NCBI RefSeq assembly: GCF_005876985.1
Contig: NZ_VAHD01000002.1
Coordinates: 868,001 to 932,000, forward strand
Reading direction: 5' to 3'
Source of the DNA: Rhodoferax bucti
GTDB taxonomy: Bacteria > Pseudomonadota > Gammaproteobacteria > Burkholderiales > Burkholderiaceae_C
Length of the DNA stretch: 64,000 nt
The notes below the pieces were generated by a model, which did not search any database, was not told where the DNA came from, and worked only from the letters and a program-made list of their open reading frames with translations. The position numbers and the translations under genes were made by a program. Positions 1-7,870 of the stretch are shown here, piece after piece. Each line of letters opens with the position of its first letter. The stretch's first letter is position 1.

Positions 1-1036
1 TCTCGATGGCGGCATCTTCGATCAGTGGGCCTTGCACCACGCCGTCTTCAAAGCCGTTGCCGACCTTCATGGCTTTGACCTTGGCGCTGAATTTGGCGAC
101 GAACTGGTCGTACACGCCGGCCTGCACATAGAAGCGGTTGGCGCACACGCAGGTCTGGCCGGCGTTGCGGTACTTGCTGGCCAGAGCGCCTTCGACCGCA
201 GAGTCCACATCGGCGTCGTCGAACACGATGAAGGGCGCATTACCACCCAATTCCAGCGACAGCTTTTTGACCGTAGGCGCGCTTTGCGCCATCAGGATGC
301 GGCCGACTTCGGTGGAGCCGGTAAAGCTCAGGTGGCGCACCACATCGCTGGCGCAAATGACCTTGCCCACAGCGATGGACTGGTCGCTGTCGGCGGTGAT
401 CATGTTGAGCACACCGGCCGGAATGCCGGCGCGGATGGCCAACTCGGCGGCTGCCAGCGCCGTCAGGGGCGTCAGCTCAGCGGGCTTAATGATCACGGGG
501 CAACCGGCGGCAAGCGCAGGCGCCACCTTGCGGGTGATCATGGCTAGCGGGAAGTTCCAGGGCGTGATGGCTGCGCACACGCCGATGGGCTGCTTGATGA
601 CCATGAGGCGGCGGTTGTTGTCAAACTGGGGCAGGGTCTCGCCGTTGACGCGCTTTGCTTCTTCGGCAAACCACTCCACAAAGCTGGCGCCATAGGCAAT
701 TTCGCCTTTGGCCTCGGCAAAAGGCTTGCCTTGCTCGGCGGTCATGATGCGGGCCAGGTCTTCCTGGTTGGCCATCAGCAAATCAAACCACTTGCGCAGG
801 ATGATGCTGCGTTCTTTGGCGGTCTTGGCTTTCCACGCGGGCCAGGCGGCGTTGGCGGCGGCGATGGCGGCTTCTGCGTCTGCCGCCCCCAGGTTGGCCA
901 CATCGGCCAAGTGCTGGCCATTGGACGGATCGGTCACGGCAAAGCGGCTGGTACCTGCGACCCATTGGCCGTTGATGAGCGCATCGGTCTTGAGCAGGCT
1001 GGGGTCTTTCAAGAGGGAAAGCGGCGATGTGGACAT
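1..1036 (-). CDS. gabD: Succinate-semialdehyde dehydrogenase (3' end beyond window)
   Basis: NAD(P)-dependent oxidation of succinate semialdehyde to succinate, the last step of GABA breakdown, in the cytoplasm. The first 345 residues are present and the C-terminus lies outside the window. Aldehyde dehydrogenase marks are clear: ITPWNFP at about residue 157, the general-base Glu in LELGGN (about 262) and the nucleophilic Cys in GQTCVCANR (about 296), the latter typical of the GabD subgroup. The start ATG is preceded by AGGAG at good spacing. It is the last visible gene of the run gabT-ABC transporter-gbuA-gabD, which supplies its substrate. Exact aldehyde preference (succinate versus glutarate semialdehyde) cannot be read from sequence. 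Confidence 0.93.
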   Translation of the reverse strand, partial: MSTSPLSLLKDPSLLKTDALINGQWVAGTSRFAVTDPSNGQHLADVANLGAADAEAAIAAANAAWPAWKAKTAKERSIILRKWFDLLMANQEDLARIMTAEQGKPFAEAKGEIAYGASFVEWFAEEAKRVNGETLPQFDNNRRLMVIKQPIGVCAAITPWNFPLAMITRKVAPALAAGCPVIIKPAELTPLTALAAAELAIRAGIPAGVLNMITADSDQSIAVGKVICASDVVRHLSFTGSTEVGRILMAQSAPTVKKLSLELGGNAPFIVFDDADVDSAVEGALASKYRNAGQTCVCANRFYVQAGVYDQFVAKFSAKVKAMKVGNGFEDGVVQGPLIEDAAIE

Positions 1037-1065
1037 GGTGTCTCCTCAATATTCAAACAAAATGG

Positions 1066-1113
1066 GCTGCTAGCGCTCGTGGAATAAGCGCAAGCAGCTA
1101 TAAAAACAGTAGC
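1066..1113 (-). repeat. 48-bp hairpin repeat element, copy 1 (intergenic)
   Basis: Lies between gabD and gbuA. Read on the minus strand it starts GCTACTG, has the core TAGCTGCTTGCGC and ends GCGCTAGCAGC. The outer half can fold as a hairpin (GCTGC..GCGCT at 1066-1077 with AGCGC..GCAGC at 1087-1098). It has eight relatives in this window. Confidence 0.85.
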
Positions 1114-1136
1114 AGTTACGGGTGCGGCATTTGCAT

Positions 1137-2081
1137 TCAGCGCACCGGCACCCCGGGTAGCACACACAGCATCTCGTACAACAGGTTGGCCCCCAGCAGG
1201 GCGGTGTTGCCCGTGGTGTCATAAGGCGGTGATACCTCCACCAAGTCTGCCCCAACGATATTAAGCCCACGGCAACCCCGGATGATTTCCAGCGCTTGCG
1301 GCACGGTGAGCCCGCCGATTTCCGGCGTGCCGGTGCCGCCGGCGTAGGCAGGGTCGATACCGTCAATGTCAAAGCTCAGGTAGCAGGGAGTGTTGCCCAC
1401 CCGCTGGCGCACTTGCTCCATCACGGGGGCCAAGGACTGGTGCCACACCTCGTGGGCGGGTACCAGCGTAAAGCCTTGGCGGCACGGCCAATCGAAATCA
1501 TCGGCCGCGTAGCCGGTGCCGCGCAAGCCAATCTGGGTGACCTTGCTGCAATCGAGCAGGCCCTCTTCCACAGCGCGGCGGAAGGGAGTGCCGTGCGCAA
1601 TGCGCTCGCCGAACATGTCTTCATTCACGTCGGCATGCGCATCCACATGCACCATCGCCACCGGTCCGTGTTGGGCGGCCATGGCCCGCAGAATGGGTAG
1701 CGCAATGGTGTGGTCACCGCCCAGAGTAAGGGGTATGCAGCCGTGGCCCAGCACCTCGGCGTAATAGGCGGTGATGATGTCGACTGATTTCAACAACGAG
1801 TAGGTATTGATGGGCACATCGCCCAGATCCGCCACTTGCAGGGCATCAAACGGCGCAGCACCGGTGGCCATGTTGTAGGGGCGCAGCAGGCAGGATTCCG
1901 CGCGGATCTGGCGCGGGCCAAAGCGCGCACCCGGGCGGTGGCTGGTACCTATGTCCAGCGGCACACCGATGAAAGCAGCATCCAGCCCTCGGGCGGATGT
2001 GGCGACCGGCAGGCGCATCATGCTGGCGATGCCGCCGAAGCGCGGCATGGCGTTGCCGGAGAGAGGTTGGTTCAAATCCAT
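1137..2081 (-). CDS. gbuA: Guanidinobutyrase (arginase/agmatinase family)
   Basis: Ureohydrolase that most likely splits 4-guanidinobutyrate into GABA and urea. It is 314 residues, normal for the family. The binuclear Mn site is complete: GGDH (His124), DAHAD (Asp147, His149, Asp151) and SFDIDGID (Asp238, Asp240). The N-terminal MPRFGGIASMMRLP and C-terminal VSPPYDTTGNTALLGANLL stretches resemble what I remember of Pseudomonas GbuA rather than SpeB agmatinase. The neighbours GabT and GabD degrade GABA, which argues for guanidinobutyrate as substrate; agmatine or a related guanidine compound is the alternative. It lies 19 bp downstream of the permease genes in the same operon. Confidence 0.85.
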   Translation of the reverse strand: MDLNQPLSGNAMPRFGGIASMMRLPVATSARGLDAAFIGVPLDIGTSHRPGARFGPRQIRAESCLLRPYNMATGAAPFDALQVADLGDVPINTYSLLKSVDIITAYYAEVLGHGCIPLTLGGDHTIALPILRAMAAQHGPVAMVHVDAHADVNEDMFGERIAHGTPFRRAVEEGLLDCSKVTQIGLRGTGYAADDFDWPCRQGFTLVPAHEVWHQSLAPVMEQVRQRVGNTPCYLSFDIDGIDPAYAGGTGTPEIGGLTVPQALEIIRGCRGLNIVGADLVEVSPPYDTTGNTALLGANLLYEMLCVLPGVPVR

Positions 2082-2100
2082 AGGGGAGCGGGGTTCAGGG

Positions 2101-2919
2101 TCAGGCTTTGCGGCCGCGCAGCCATTCCAGCACCAGCAACATGGTGGTGGTGAACAGGATCAACAAGGTGGCCACCGCTGCAATCGTGGGCGAGATGTTT
2201 TCGCGGATGCCGGTGAACATCTGGCGCGGCAGGGTGGTCTGCTCGGCGCCAGCCAAGAAGAGAGTGACCACCACTTCGTCAAACGAAGTGGCAAAGGCGA
2301 ACAACGCACCCGAAATCACGCCAGGCGCAATCACCGGCAGGGTCACACGCATGAAGGTCCTAAAAGGCGTCTCGCCCAGGCTGAGCGAGGCGCGCACCAG
2401 GTTGTGGTTGAAGTTGGCCAGTGTGGCGAGCACGGTGGTCAGCACAAAGGGGGCGCCCATGGCAGCGTGCACGGCAATCAGGCCCACATAGCTGTCGCTC
2501 AGACCCAAGGGGGCGAAATACAAGTAGGTGGCTACGCCGATCACGATCACCGGCACCACCATGGGGGCGATCAGGAATGCCATCAGCAGGCCCTTGAAGC
2601 GAAATTCGGTGCGGGTCAGGCCCACGGCAGCCAAGGTGCCCAGGACCGTCGCAATCACCGTAGCGGCGGGCGCCACGATGAAACTGTTGCGCATGGCGTT
2701 GGACCACTCGGGCGCGGTGAACAAGTGGCTATACCACTTGGTCGACCAGCCGGGGATGGGGTAGGTCAGGAATGAGCTGCTGGAAAACGACAGCGGAATG
2801 ATGGCCAGGATGGGCGCAAGCAAGTAGCCCAGTACCAGCACACACACAATGCGCAGCAGCCACCAACCGGCCTTGTCGGCCAGCGTGAAGTAGAGGGGAA
2901 ATTCAGGCAGTTTGAACAT
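2101..2919 (-). CDS. ABC transporter permease, PotC-like
   Basis: Inner-membrane permease of a spermidine/putrescine-type (PotABCD) importer, 272 residues. Several hydrophobic segments span the chain (about residues 15-40, 75-100, 110-130, 140-160, 195-215 and 240-265). The cytoplasmic loop LSLGETPFRTFMRVTLPVIAPG is the EAA motif that docks on the ATPase. It follows the first permease by only 11 bp and precedes gbuA, so the transporter is tied to guanidinobutyrate/GABA catabolism. The transported substrate is inferred from this context only. Confidence 0.9.
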   Translation of the reverse strand: MFKLPEFPLYFTLADKAGWWLLRIVCVLVLGYLLAPILAIIPLSFSSSSFLTYPIPGWSTKWYSHLFTAPEWSNAMRNSFIVAPAATVIATVLGTLAAVGLTRTEFRFKGLLMAFLIAPMVVPVIVIGVATYLYFAPLGLSDSYVGLIAVHAAMGAPFVLTTVLATLANFNHNLVRASLSLGETPFRTFMRVTLPVIAPGVISGALFAFATSFDEVVVTLFLAGAEQTTLPRQMFTGIRENISPTIAAVATLLILFTTTMLLVLEWLRGRKA

Positions 2920-2930
2920 GGGTGTCTTTC

Positions 2931-4172
2931 TTATGCCAAGGCCAGGTCGGTCTTGCCGATGCGGCGGTACACGGCATACAGCACCAGGGTGGTGACCAGC
3001 AGCAAGGCACCCAGCGCGCAGGCCATGCCCCAGTTGACTTCGACGTTGGTGTAGCGGGCGATGTAGTAGCTCAGCATCTGGTCATCCGCGCCACCCAAGA
3101 GGGCTGGCGTGATGTAGTAGCCAATGGCCAGAATGAACACCAGCAGCGCGCCGGCACCCACACCCGGGAAGGTTTGCGGCACATACACCCGCACAAAGGC
3201 CGCCAGCGGGGCACTGCCCAGCGACACGGCAGCACGCACATAGGTGGGGGGTACGCTCTTCATGACGCTGTACAGCGGCAGGATCATGAAAGGCAGCAGG
3301 ATGTGCACCATGGAGATGATGACGCCAGTGCGGTTGAACAGCAGCGCCAGCGGTTCGCTGATGGCGCCTATGCCCAGCAGCGCGCCGTTGACCAGCCCTT
3401 CGGACTGCAGCAACACAATCCACGCCGCCACCCGAACCAGGATGGAGGTCCAAAAGGGCACCAGCACCAGAATCATCAGCACATTGGCTTTGCGCTCCGG
3501 CAAAGTGGAGAGCCAGTAGGCCAGCGGGTAGGCCAGCACCAGGCACAGCAGGGTGACCACAAAGCTGATCTGGAAGGTGCGCACCAGAATACCGCTATAG
3601 GCACGCTGCTCTTCGGGCATGCGCTCAATATGGCCATTGGCGTCGCGTTTCAGGTCCACCGAGGCCAGCAGGTAGTCCGGGGTCCAGCGCGAGCCATTCT
3701 TGGCGATCGCCTGCCAGAATTCGGGCTCCGCCCAGCGGGCATCTTTGTCCAGCAGCTGCTGGCGCACGGCTTCGGCATCGCCCTCGATGGGCAGGGCCTT
3801 GTAAGCGCCCATGATGAGCGAGCGGGCGCCTGGGGCTTCTGTGTTCAGGCGGCGTGCCAAGGCACCGGCATCGGCGGTGTCAGGCAGCTGCGACAAATCT
3901 TTGACCAAGGCGGCGTAGGCCGCAGCTTGGGGAGGGGATTGCCGGTCCCAGCCGGCCAAGGCGTCTACCGTGGTGGGCAGGGCCTTGGCGACTTCGGGGT
4001 TTTCCACTGCGCGCATCAACAGCGCAGCAATGGGAACCAGCAGAGTCAGGAGCAAAAACACCAGCAAGGGCAGTGTCAGGCTGAAAGCCCGCCATTTGCG
4101 GCGGGACTCCGCACGGGAGAGTGCCGCACGAAGATCGCCCGGGGGCTGGATGGCACTGGCTTGCATGGACAT
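2931..4172 (-). CDS. ABC transporter permease, PotB-like, with enlarged first loop
   Basis: Second inner-membrane permease of the importer, 413 residues against roughly 285 for E. coli PotB. The extra length is a hydrophilic stretch of about 140 residues between TM1 (about 30-52) and TM2 (about 195-215), predicted to be periplasmic. The rest is the usual permease fold with an EAA-type loop (RAAVSLGSAPLAAFVRVYVP, about 315-335). Long-loop PotB variants are common in proteobacterial paralogues of this family, so this is probably not a fusion error. Start ATG MSMQ was taken; a second ATG two codons later is equally possible. Confidence 0.9.
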   Translation of the reverse strand: MSMQASAIQPPGDLRAALSRAESRRKWRAFSLTLPLLVFLLLTLLVPIAALLMRAVENPEVAKALPTTVDALAGWDRQSPPQAAAYAALVKDLSQLPDTADAGALARRLNTEAPGARSLIMGAYKALPIEGDAEAVRQQLLDKDARWAEPEFWQAIAKNGSRWTPDYLLASVDLKRDANGHIERMPEEQRAYSGILVRTFQISFVVTLLCLVLAYPLAYWLSTLPERKANVLMILVLVPFWTSILVRVAAWIVLLQSEGLVNGALLGIGAISEPLALLFNRTGVIISMVHILLPFMILPLYSVMKSVPPTYVRAAVSLGSAPLAAFVRVYVPQTFPGVGAGALLVFILAIGYYITPALLGGADDQMLSYYIARYTNVEVNWGMACALGALLLVTTLVLYAVYRRIGKTDLALA

Positions 4173-4199
4173 GGGTTCAGGCTCCTGACGGTCTACGGA

Positions 4200-5231
4200 T
4201 TACTGGGTGGCCCAAGCAGCAAAGCGCTTTTCCAGAGCTTCGCCCTGGTCAGCCCAGAAAGTGGTGTTGAACTGCAAGGCTTCCTTGGCGTTCTTCTCGG
4301 AAGTGGGCAGGTCACCCAGCACCTTCTTGTCCAACTTGGCGAGGGCCTTCTTGTTGGTGGGGCCGTAGGCGATGTTTTGGGCGTACACGGCTTGGTTCTC
4401 AGGCTTCATGGCGAAGTTCAGGAACTTGTAGGCGGCGTCCTTCTTGGCGGTGCCTTTGGGGATGACCCAGTAGTCCAGGTCATAAATGCCACCGGGCCAG
4501 TAGATTTGCAGGTTGCGGCCTTCGCGGTTGGCGGCGTCAATGCGGCCGTTGTACACGGTGGACAAGACCACGTCACCAGCGACCAGGAACTGGGGCGCTT
4601 GGGCGCCGGCTTCCCACCATTGGATGTTGGGCTTGAGGGCGGTCAGTTTCTTGAAGGCGCGCTCGGCACCGTCTTTGGTGGCCAAGACTTTGTAAACGTC
4701 GGCGGGCTTCACACCGTCGGCCAGCAAGGCGAATTCGAGGTTGTAGCGGGCGCCCTTGCGCATGCCGCGCTTGCCGGGGATCTTGTTGGTGTCAAAGAAG
4801 TCGGCCCAGCTGGTGGGGGCTTTCTTCAGCTTGTCGCCGTTGTAGGCCATCACGGTGGACCACACAAACACGCCCACACCGCACTCATGCACGGCGGAAG
4901 GCAACAGGTCGGCCTTGGGGGCAATCTTGCTGTAGTCCAGCTTTTCAAACAGGCCTTCGTCGCAGCCACGGGCCACGTCGGGGGATTCGACTTCCACCAG
5001 GTCCCAGGTCACGTTCTTGGTTTCCACCATGGCCTTAATCTTGGCTTGCTCACCGTTGTATTCCACCGCAGTGACTTTGATGCCTTCTTTGGCGACCGGC
5101 TCGTAGTACGCAACCTTTTGGGCATTGGCATTGGCACCACCGAAGTTCACCACGGTGATGGCTTCTTGGGCGTGAACATTCATCGCAAAGCATGCAGCAA
5201 CAGATGCACAAGCGATCAGGCTTTTTTTCAT
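4200..5231 (-). CDS. Periplasmic substrate-binding protein, PotD/PotF-like
   Basis: Extracytoplasmic binding protein (343 residues) of the polyamine-type ABC importer. A Sec signal peptide is obvious: MKKSLIACASVAACFAMNVHA followed by QEAITVV. The mature part has the type-II binding-protein pattern of the PotD family, including WDLVEVESPDVARGCDEG and the C-terminal NFAMKPENQAVYAQNIAYGPTN segment that lines the ligand cleft. The gene lies between the ATPase and the permeases. Ligand is likely a cationic amino compound (4-guanidinobutyrate, GABA or putrescine) by context. Confidence 0.9.
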   Translation of the reverse strand: MKKSLIACASVAACFAMNVHAQEAITVVNFGGANANAQKVAYYEPVAKEGIKVTAVEYNGEQAKIKAMVETKNVTWDLVEVESPDVARGCDEGLFEKLDYSKIAPKADLLPSAVHECGVGVFVWSTVMAYNGDKLKKAPTSWADFFDTNKIPGKRGMRKGARYNLEFALLADGVKPADVYKVLATKDGAERAFKKLTALKPNIQWWEAGAQAPQFLVAGDVVLSTVYNGRIDAANREGRNLQIYWPGGIYDLDYWVIPKGTAKKDAAYKFLNFAMKPENQAVYAQNIAYGPTNKKALAKLDKKVLGDLPTSEKNAKEALQFNTTFWADQGEALEKRFAAWATQ

Positions 5232-5280
5232 GGAGAAATTTCCTTAAGTGGTTGAGGGAAGGACAGGGGAGAGAAAACGC

Positions 5281-6372
5281 TCACAACGCATAAATGCGCG
5301 TGAACGCAGGGGGGAATTCCAGATGCACGGTGGCGCCCATGGTGGGGGGCGTCAGTGCGCACGGGTGTGTCAGAGGCAGCTTCACAGTCGCTTGTGCTTG
5401 GCCTGCCCCCAGCTCGCATTGCAGGCGCACGTGGTCGCCGTAATACACAATGCCGGCCACTTGGGCAGGCACGGTGTTGGGCGCGCCTGGCTGCAGATGC
5501 AGTGCAATACGCTCGGGGCGTACACAGGCTTCTACCCGGGCGCCAAGGTCTCCGTCGTTGACGTTGATGCCCTGCAGCGTGATGCCGTTGCCGGTGGCAA
5601 TGCCGGGCGCGTCTGCCGTGCCACCCAGGGTGCCGCGCAGCACGGTGCTGTCGCCCACAAAACCGGCCACAAAGCGGTTGCTGGGAGTCTCGTACAGGCT
5701 TTGGGCATCGGCCAGCTGCTGAATCACGCCTTCGTTGAACACCGCCACCCGGTCGCTCATGGTCAGGGCTTCGCCCTGGTCGTGGGTCACGTACACAAAG
5801 GTCACGCCCAGTTGACGGTGCAACTCTTTGAGTTCGAGCTGCATATGTTCGCGCAGCTGTTTGTCCAGCGCGCCCAAGGGCTCGTCCATGAGCACCAGTT
5901 GGGGTTCGAACACCAGCGCACGCGCCAAAGCCACACGCTGCTGCTGGCCGCCCGAGAGGCGGGTGGGCAGGCGCTCGCCCATGCCGGTCAAGCGCACCAT
6001 GTCCAGCGCCTTTTGCACGCGCTTGGCTTGCTCGTCTTTGGGCACTTTGCGCACGGTGAGCGGGTAGGCCACGTTCTGTTCCACCGTCATGTGGGGGAAC
6101 AGCGCGTAGTTTTGGAACACCATGCCGAAGTTGCGCTTGTGGGGCGGGGTGCGGGTGATCTGCTTGCCGTCGAGCAGGATGTCGCCTGCCGTAGGGGACT
6201 CGAACCCGGCCAGCATCATCAGGGTGGTGGTTTTGCCCGAGCCCGAGGGTCCGAGCAGGCTGAGGAATTCACCGCGCTGGATATCGAGGTTCAGCTCCCG
6301 CACCACCAGCTGTTCGCCGTCGTACGTTTTTTGTACGCCGCTAAAGCGCACCAAGGGTTCAGTAGAGGACAT
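5281..6372 (-). CDS. ABC transporter ATPase, PotA-like
   Basis: Energises the polyamine-type importer. Walker A is GPSGSGKT (residues 41-48), the signature LSGGQQQR lies near 138, Walker B LVLMDEP near 158, and a C-terminal TOBE-like domain follows (about 280-363). I used the ATG at 6372 (MSSTEPLVRF) with GAAGAA just upstream; an in-frame TTG at 6396 would add eight residues. It is separated from gabT by 33 bp, consistent with one transcript reading gabT-ATPase-binding protein-permeases-gbuA-gabD. Confidence 0.92.
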   Translation of the reverse strand: MSSTEPLVRFSGVQKTYDGEQLVVRELNLDIQRGEFLSLLGPSGSGKTTTLMMLAGFESPTAGDILLDGKQITRTPPHKRNFGMVFQNYALFPHMTVEQNVAYPLTVRKVPKDEQAKRVQKALDMVRLTGMGERLPTRLSGGQQQRVALARALVFEPQLVLMDEPLGALDKQLREHMQLELKELHRQLGVTFVYVTHDQGEALTMSDRVAVFNEGVIQQLADAQSLYETPSNRFVAGFVGDSTVLRGTLGGTADAPGIATGNGITLQGINVNDGDLGARVEACVRPERIALHLQPGAPNTVPAQVAGIVYYGDHVRLQCELGAGQAQATVKLPLTHPCALTPPTMGATVHLEFPPAFTRIYAL

Positions 6373-6405
6373 GTGTTCTTCGAGAAGCAGATTCAAAAGA
6401 GGCGA

Positions 6406-7698
6406 TCAGGCCACGGCTGCGAAGCTGTCGGCCAGAATGGCCAAGCCTTCTTCCAGCAGCGCGTCGGGCGCGGTCAATGGCACCAGGATGCGGATCACGT
6501 TGCCGTAGGTACCGCAGGACAGCAGGATCAGTCCGCGGCGTGCAGCTTCTGTGACCACCTTCTTGGTCAATGCGGCGTCGGGGCGGTGCACATCGCCCCC
6601 TTCAAACAACTCAATGGCGACCATGGCGCCTAGGCCGCGCACATCACCGATGGCAGGCACTTTGGTGGCAATCGCCTTGAGCTTTTCAACCAGGAAGGCG
6701 CCCATGTCTTTGCTGCGCTGCAGGAGTTTTTCTTCTTCAAAGGCCTTGATCACGGCCAGGGCTGCGGCGCACGCTACCGGGCTGCCTGCATAAGTGCCGC
6801 CCAGGCCACCGGCCGCGGGGGCGTCAATCACGTCCGCACGGCCGACCACGCCGGAGAGGGGGAAGCCACCGGCCAAAGACTTGGCGGTGGTAATCAAATC
6901 AGGAGCCACGGGCCACTGCTCGCAAGCGAACCAGGTACCGGTGCGGCCTGCGCCGGTTTGCACTTCGTCGGCAATCAGCAAGATGCCATATTGGTCGGCC
7001 AGGGCTTTGAGGCCGGAGATGAATTCGGGTGGCGCCACATAGAAGCCGCCCTCACCTTGCACCGGCTCCACGATGAAGGCCGCCACACGCTCGGGCTCCA
7101 CGTCGTTCTTGAAAATCAGCTCCACCGAGTGCAGTGCATCTGCCACGCTCACGCCGTGCAATTCGTTGGGGAACAGGGCGTGAAACACTTCGCCGGGGAA
7201 GGGCCCGAAGCCCAGCTTGTAGGGCGCCACTTTGCCGGTCAGGCCCAGGGTGAAGTTGGTGCGGCCGTGGTAGCCGCCGGTGAAAGCGATCACACCGGGG
7301 CGCTTGGTGTAAGCGCGGGCGATCTTGATGGCGTTTTCCACGGCTTCGGCGCCGGTAGTCAGCAGCAGGCTCTTTTTGGCAAAGTTGCCGGGTGCCATGG
7401 CGTTGAGGCGCTCGCACACTTCCACATAGGGTTCATAGGCGATCACCTGGAAGCAGGTGTGTGTATACAGGTCGAGCTGGGCCTTGACGGCTTCAATCAC
7501 CTGGGGGTGCAGGTGGCCGGTGTTGAGCACGGCAATGCCGCCGGCGAAGTCGATGAAGCGGCGGCCTTCCACATCCCAGAACTCGGAGTTACGGGCGTTC
7601 TTGATGAAAATCTCGTGGGCCTGGCCGACGCCGCGTGCAACGGCAGATTGGCGGCGGGCGTACAGGGCGGCATTGAGAACTTGGCGGTCGGCTTGCAT
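6406..7698 (-). CDS. gabT: 4-aminobutyrate aminotransferase
   Basis: PLP enzyme transferring the amino group of GABA to 2-oxoglutarate, giving succinate semialdehyde for GabD. It has 430 residues. The class-III aminotransferase marks are GGYHGRT (about 141), the PLP-ring Asp in LIADEVQTGAGRTG (Asp244) and the Schiff-base Lys273 in TTAKSLAGGFP. I chose ATG MQADRQ at 7698 because the longer frame back to 7767 runs into the regulator-binding region. First gene of the catabolic operon, divergent from the MocR-type regulator. 5-Aminovalerate is a possible side substrate. Confidence 0.93.
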   Translation of the reverse strand: MQADRQVLNAALYARRQSAVARGVGQAHEIFIKNARNSEFWDVEGRRFIDFAGGIAVLNTGHLHPQVIEAVKAQLDLYTHTCFQVIAYEPYVEVCERLNAMAPGNFAKKSLLLTTGAEAVENAIKIARAYTKRPGVIAFTGGYHGRTNFTLGLTGKVAPYKLGFGPFPGEVFHALFPNELHGVSVADALHSVELIFKNDVEPERVAAFIVEPVQGEGGFYVAPPEFISGLKALADQYGILLIADEVQTGAGRTGTWFACEQWPVAPDLITTAKSLAGGFPLSGVVGRADVIDAPAAGGLGGTYAGSPVACAAALAVIKAFEEEKLLQRSKDMGAFLVEKLKAIATKVPAIGDVRGLGAMVAIELFEGGDVHRPDAALTKKVVTEAARRGLILLSCGTYGNVIRILVPLTAPDALLEEGLAILADSFAAVA

Positions 7699-7870
7699 AA
7701 GGTAGTCCGGTGTTGTTGAACGGGTGGCGGAACTATAGAAAGCGTGCACACAAACAACCATGTACACAATGATGAAAGTTTCGAGACACTGTGCAGGTCT
7801 AAAATCCTGTACACAGTTTCCCTAAATTGGTGCGTTTTCCGTACCCGTCTGCCCGGTTTATCCTCGTTCA
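7699..7870. promoter_or_regulatory. Divergent gabT / mocR control region with repeated TGTACACA
   Basis: This 172-bp gap carries the two outward promoters. The octamer TGTACACA occurs twice in the same orientation, at 7761-7768 and 7808-7815, 47 bp apart. A third related hexamer (TGCACA) lies at 7745-7750, and an inverted form (ACTGTGCAGG) at 7789-7798. MocR/GabR-type regulators bind spaced direct repeats in such divergent regions, so these are likely its operators; that assignment is inference. Confidence 0.6.

Noticed and set aside
2922-5255. 777-codon plus-strand open frame opposite the ABC transporter genes
   Set aside because: Shadow of high-GC minus-strand genes: His/Gln/Gly-rich translation without domains, and the opposite strand carries clear transporter motifs.
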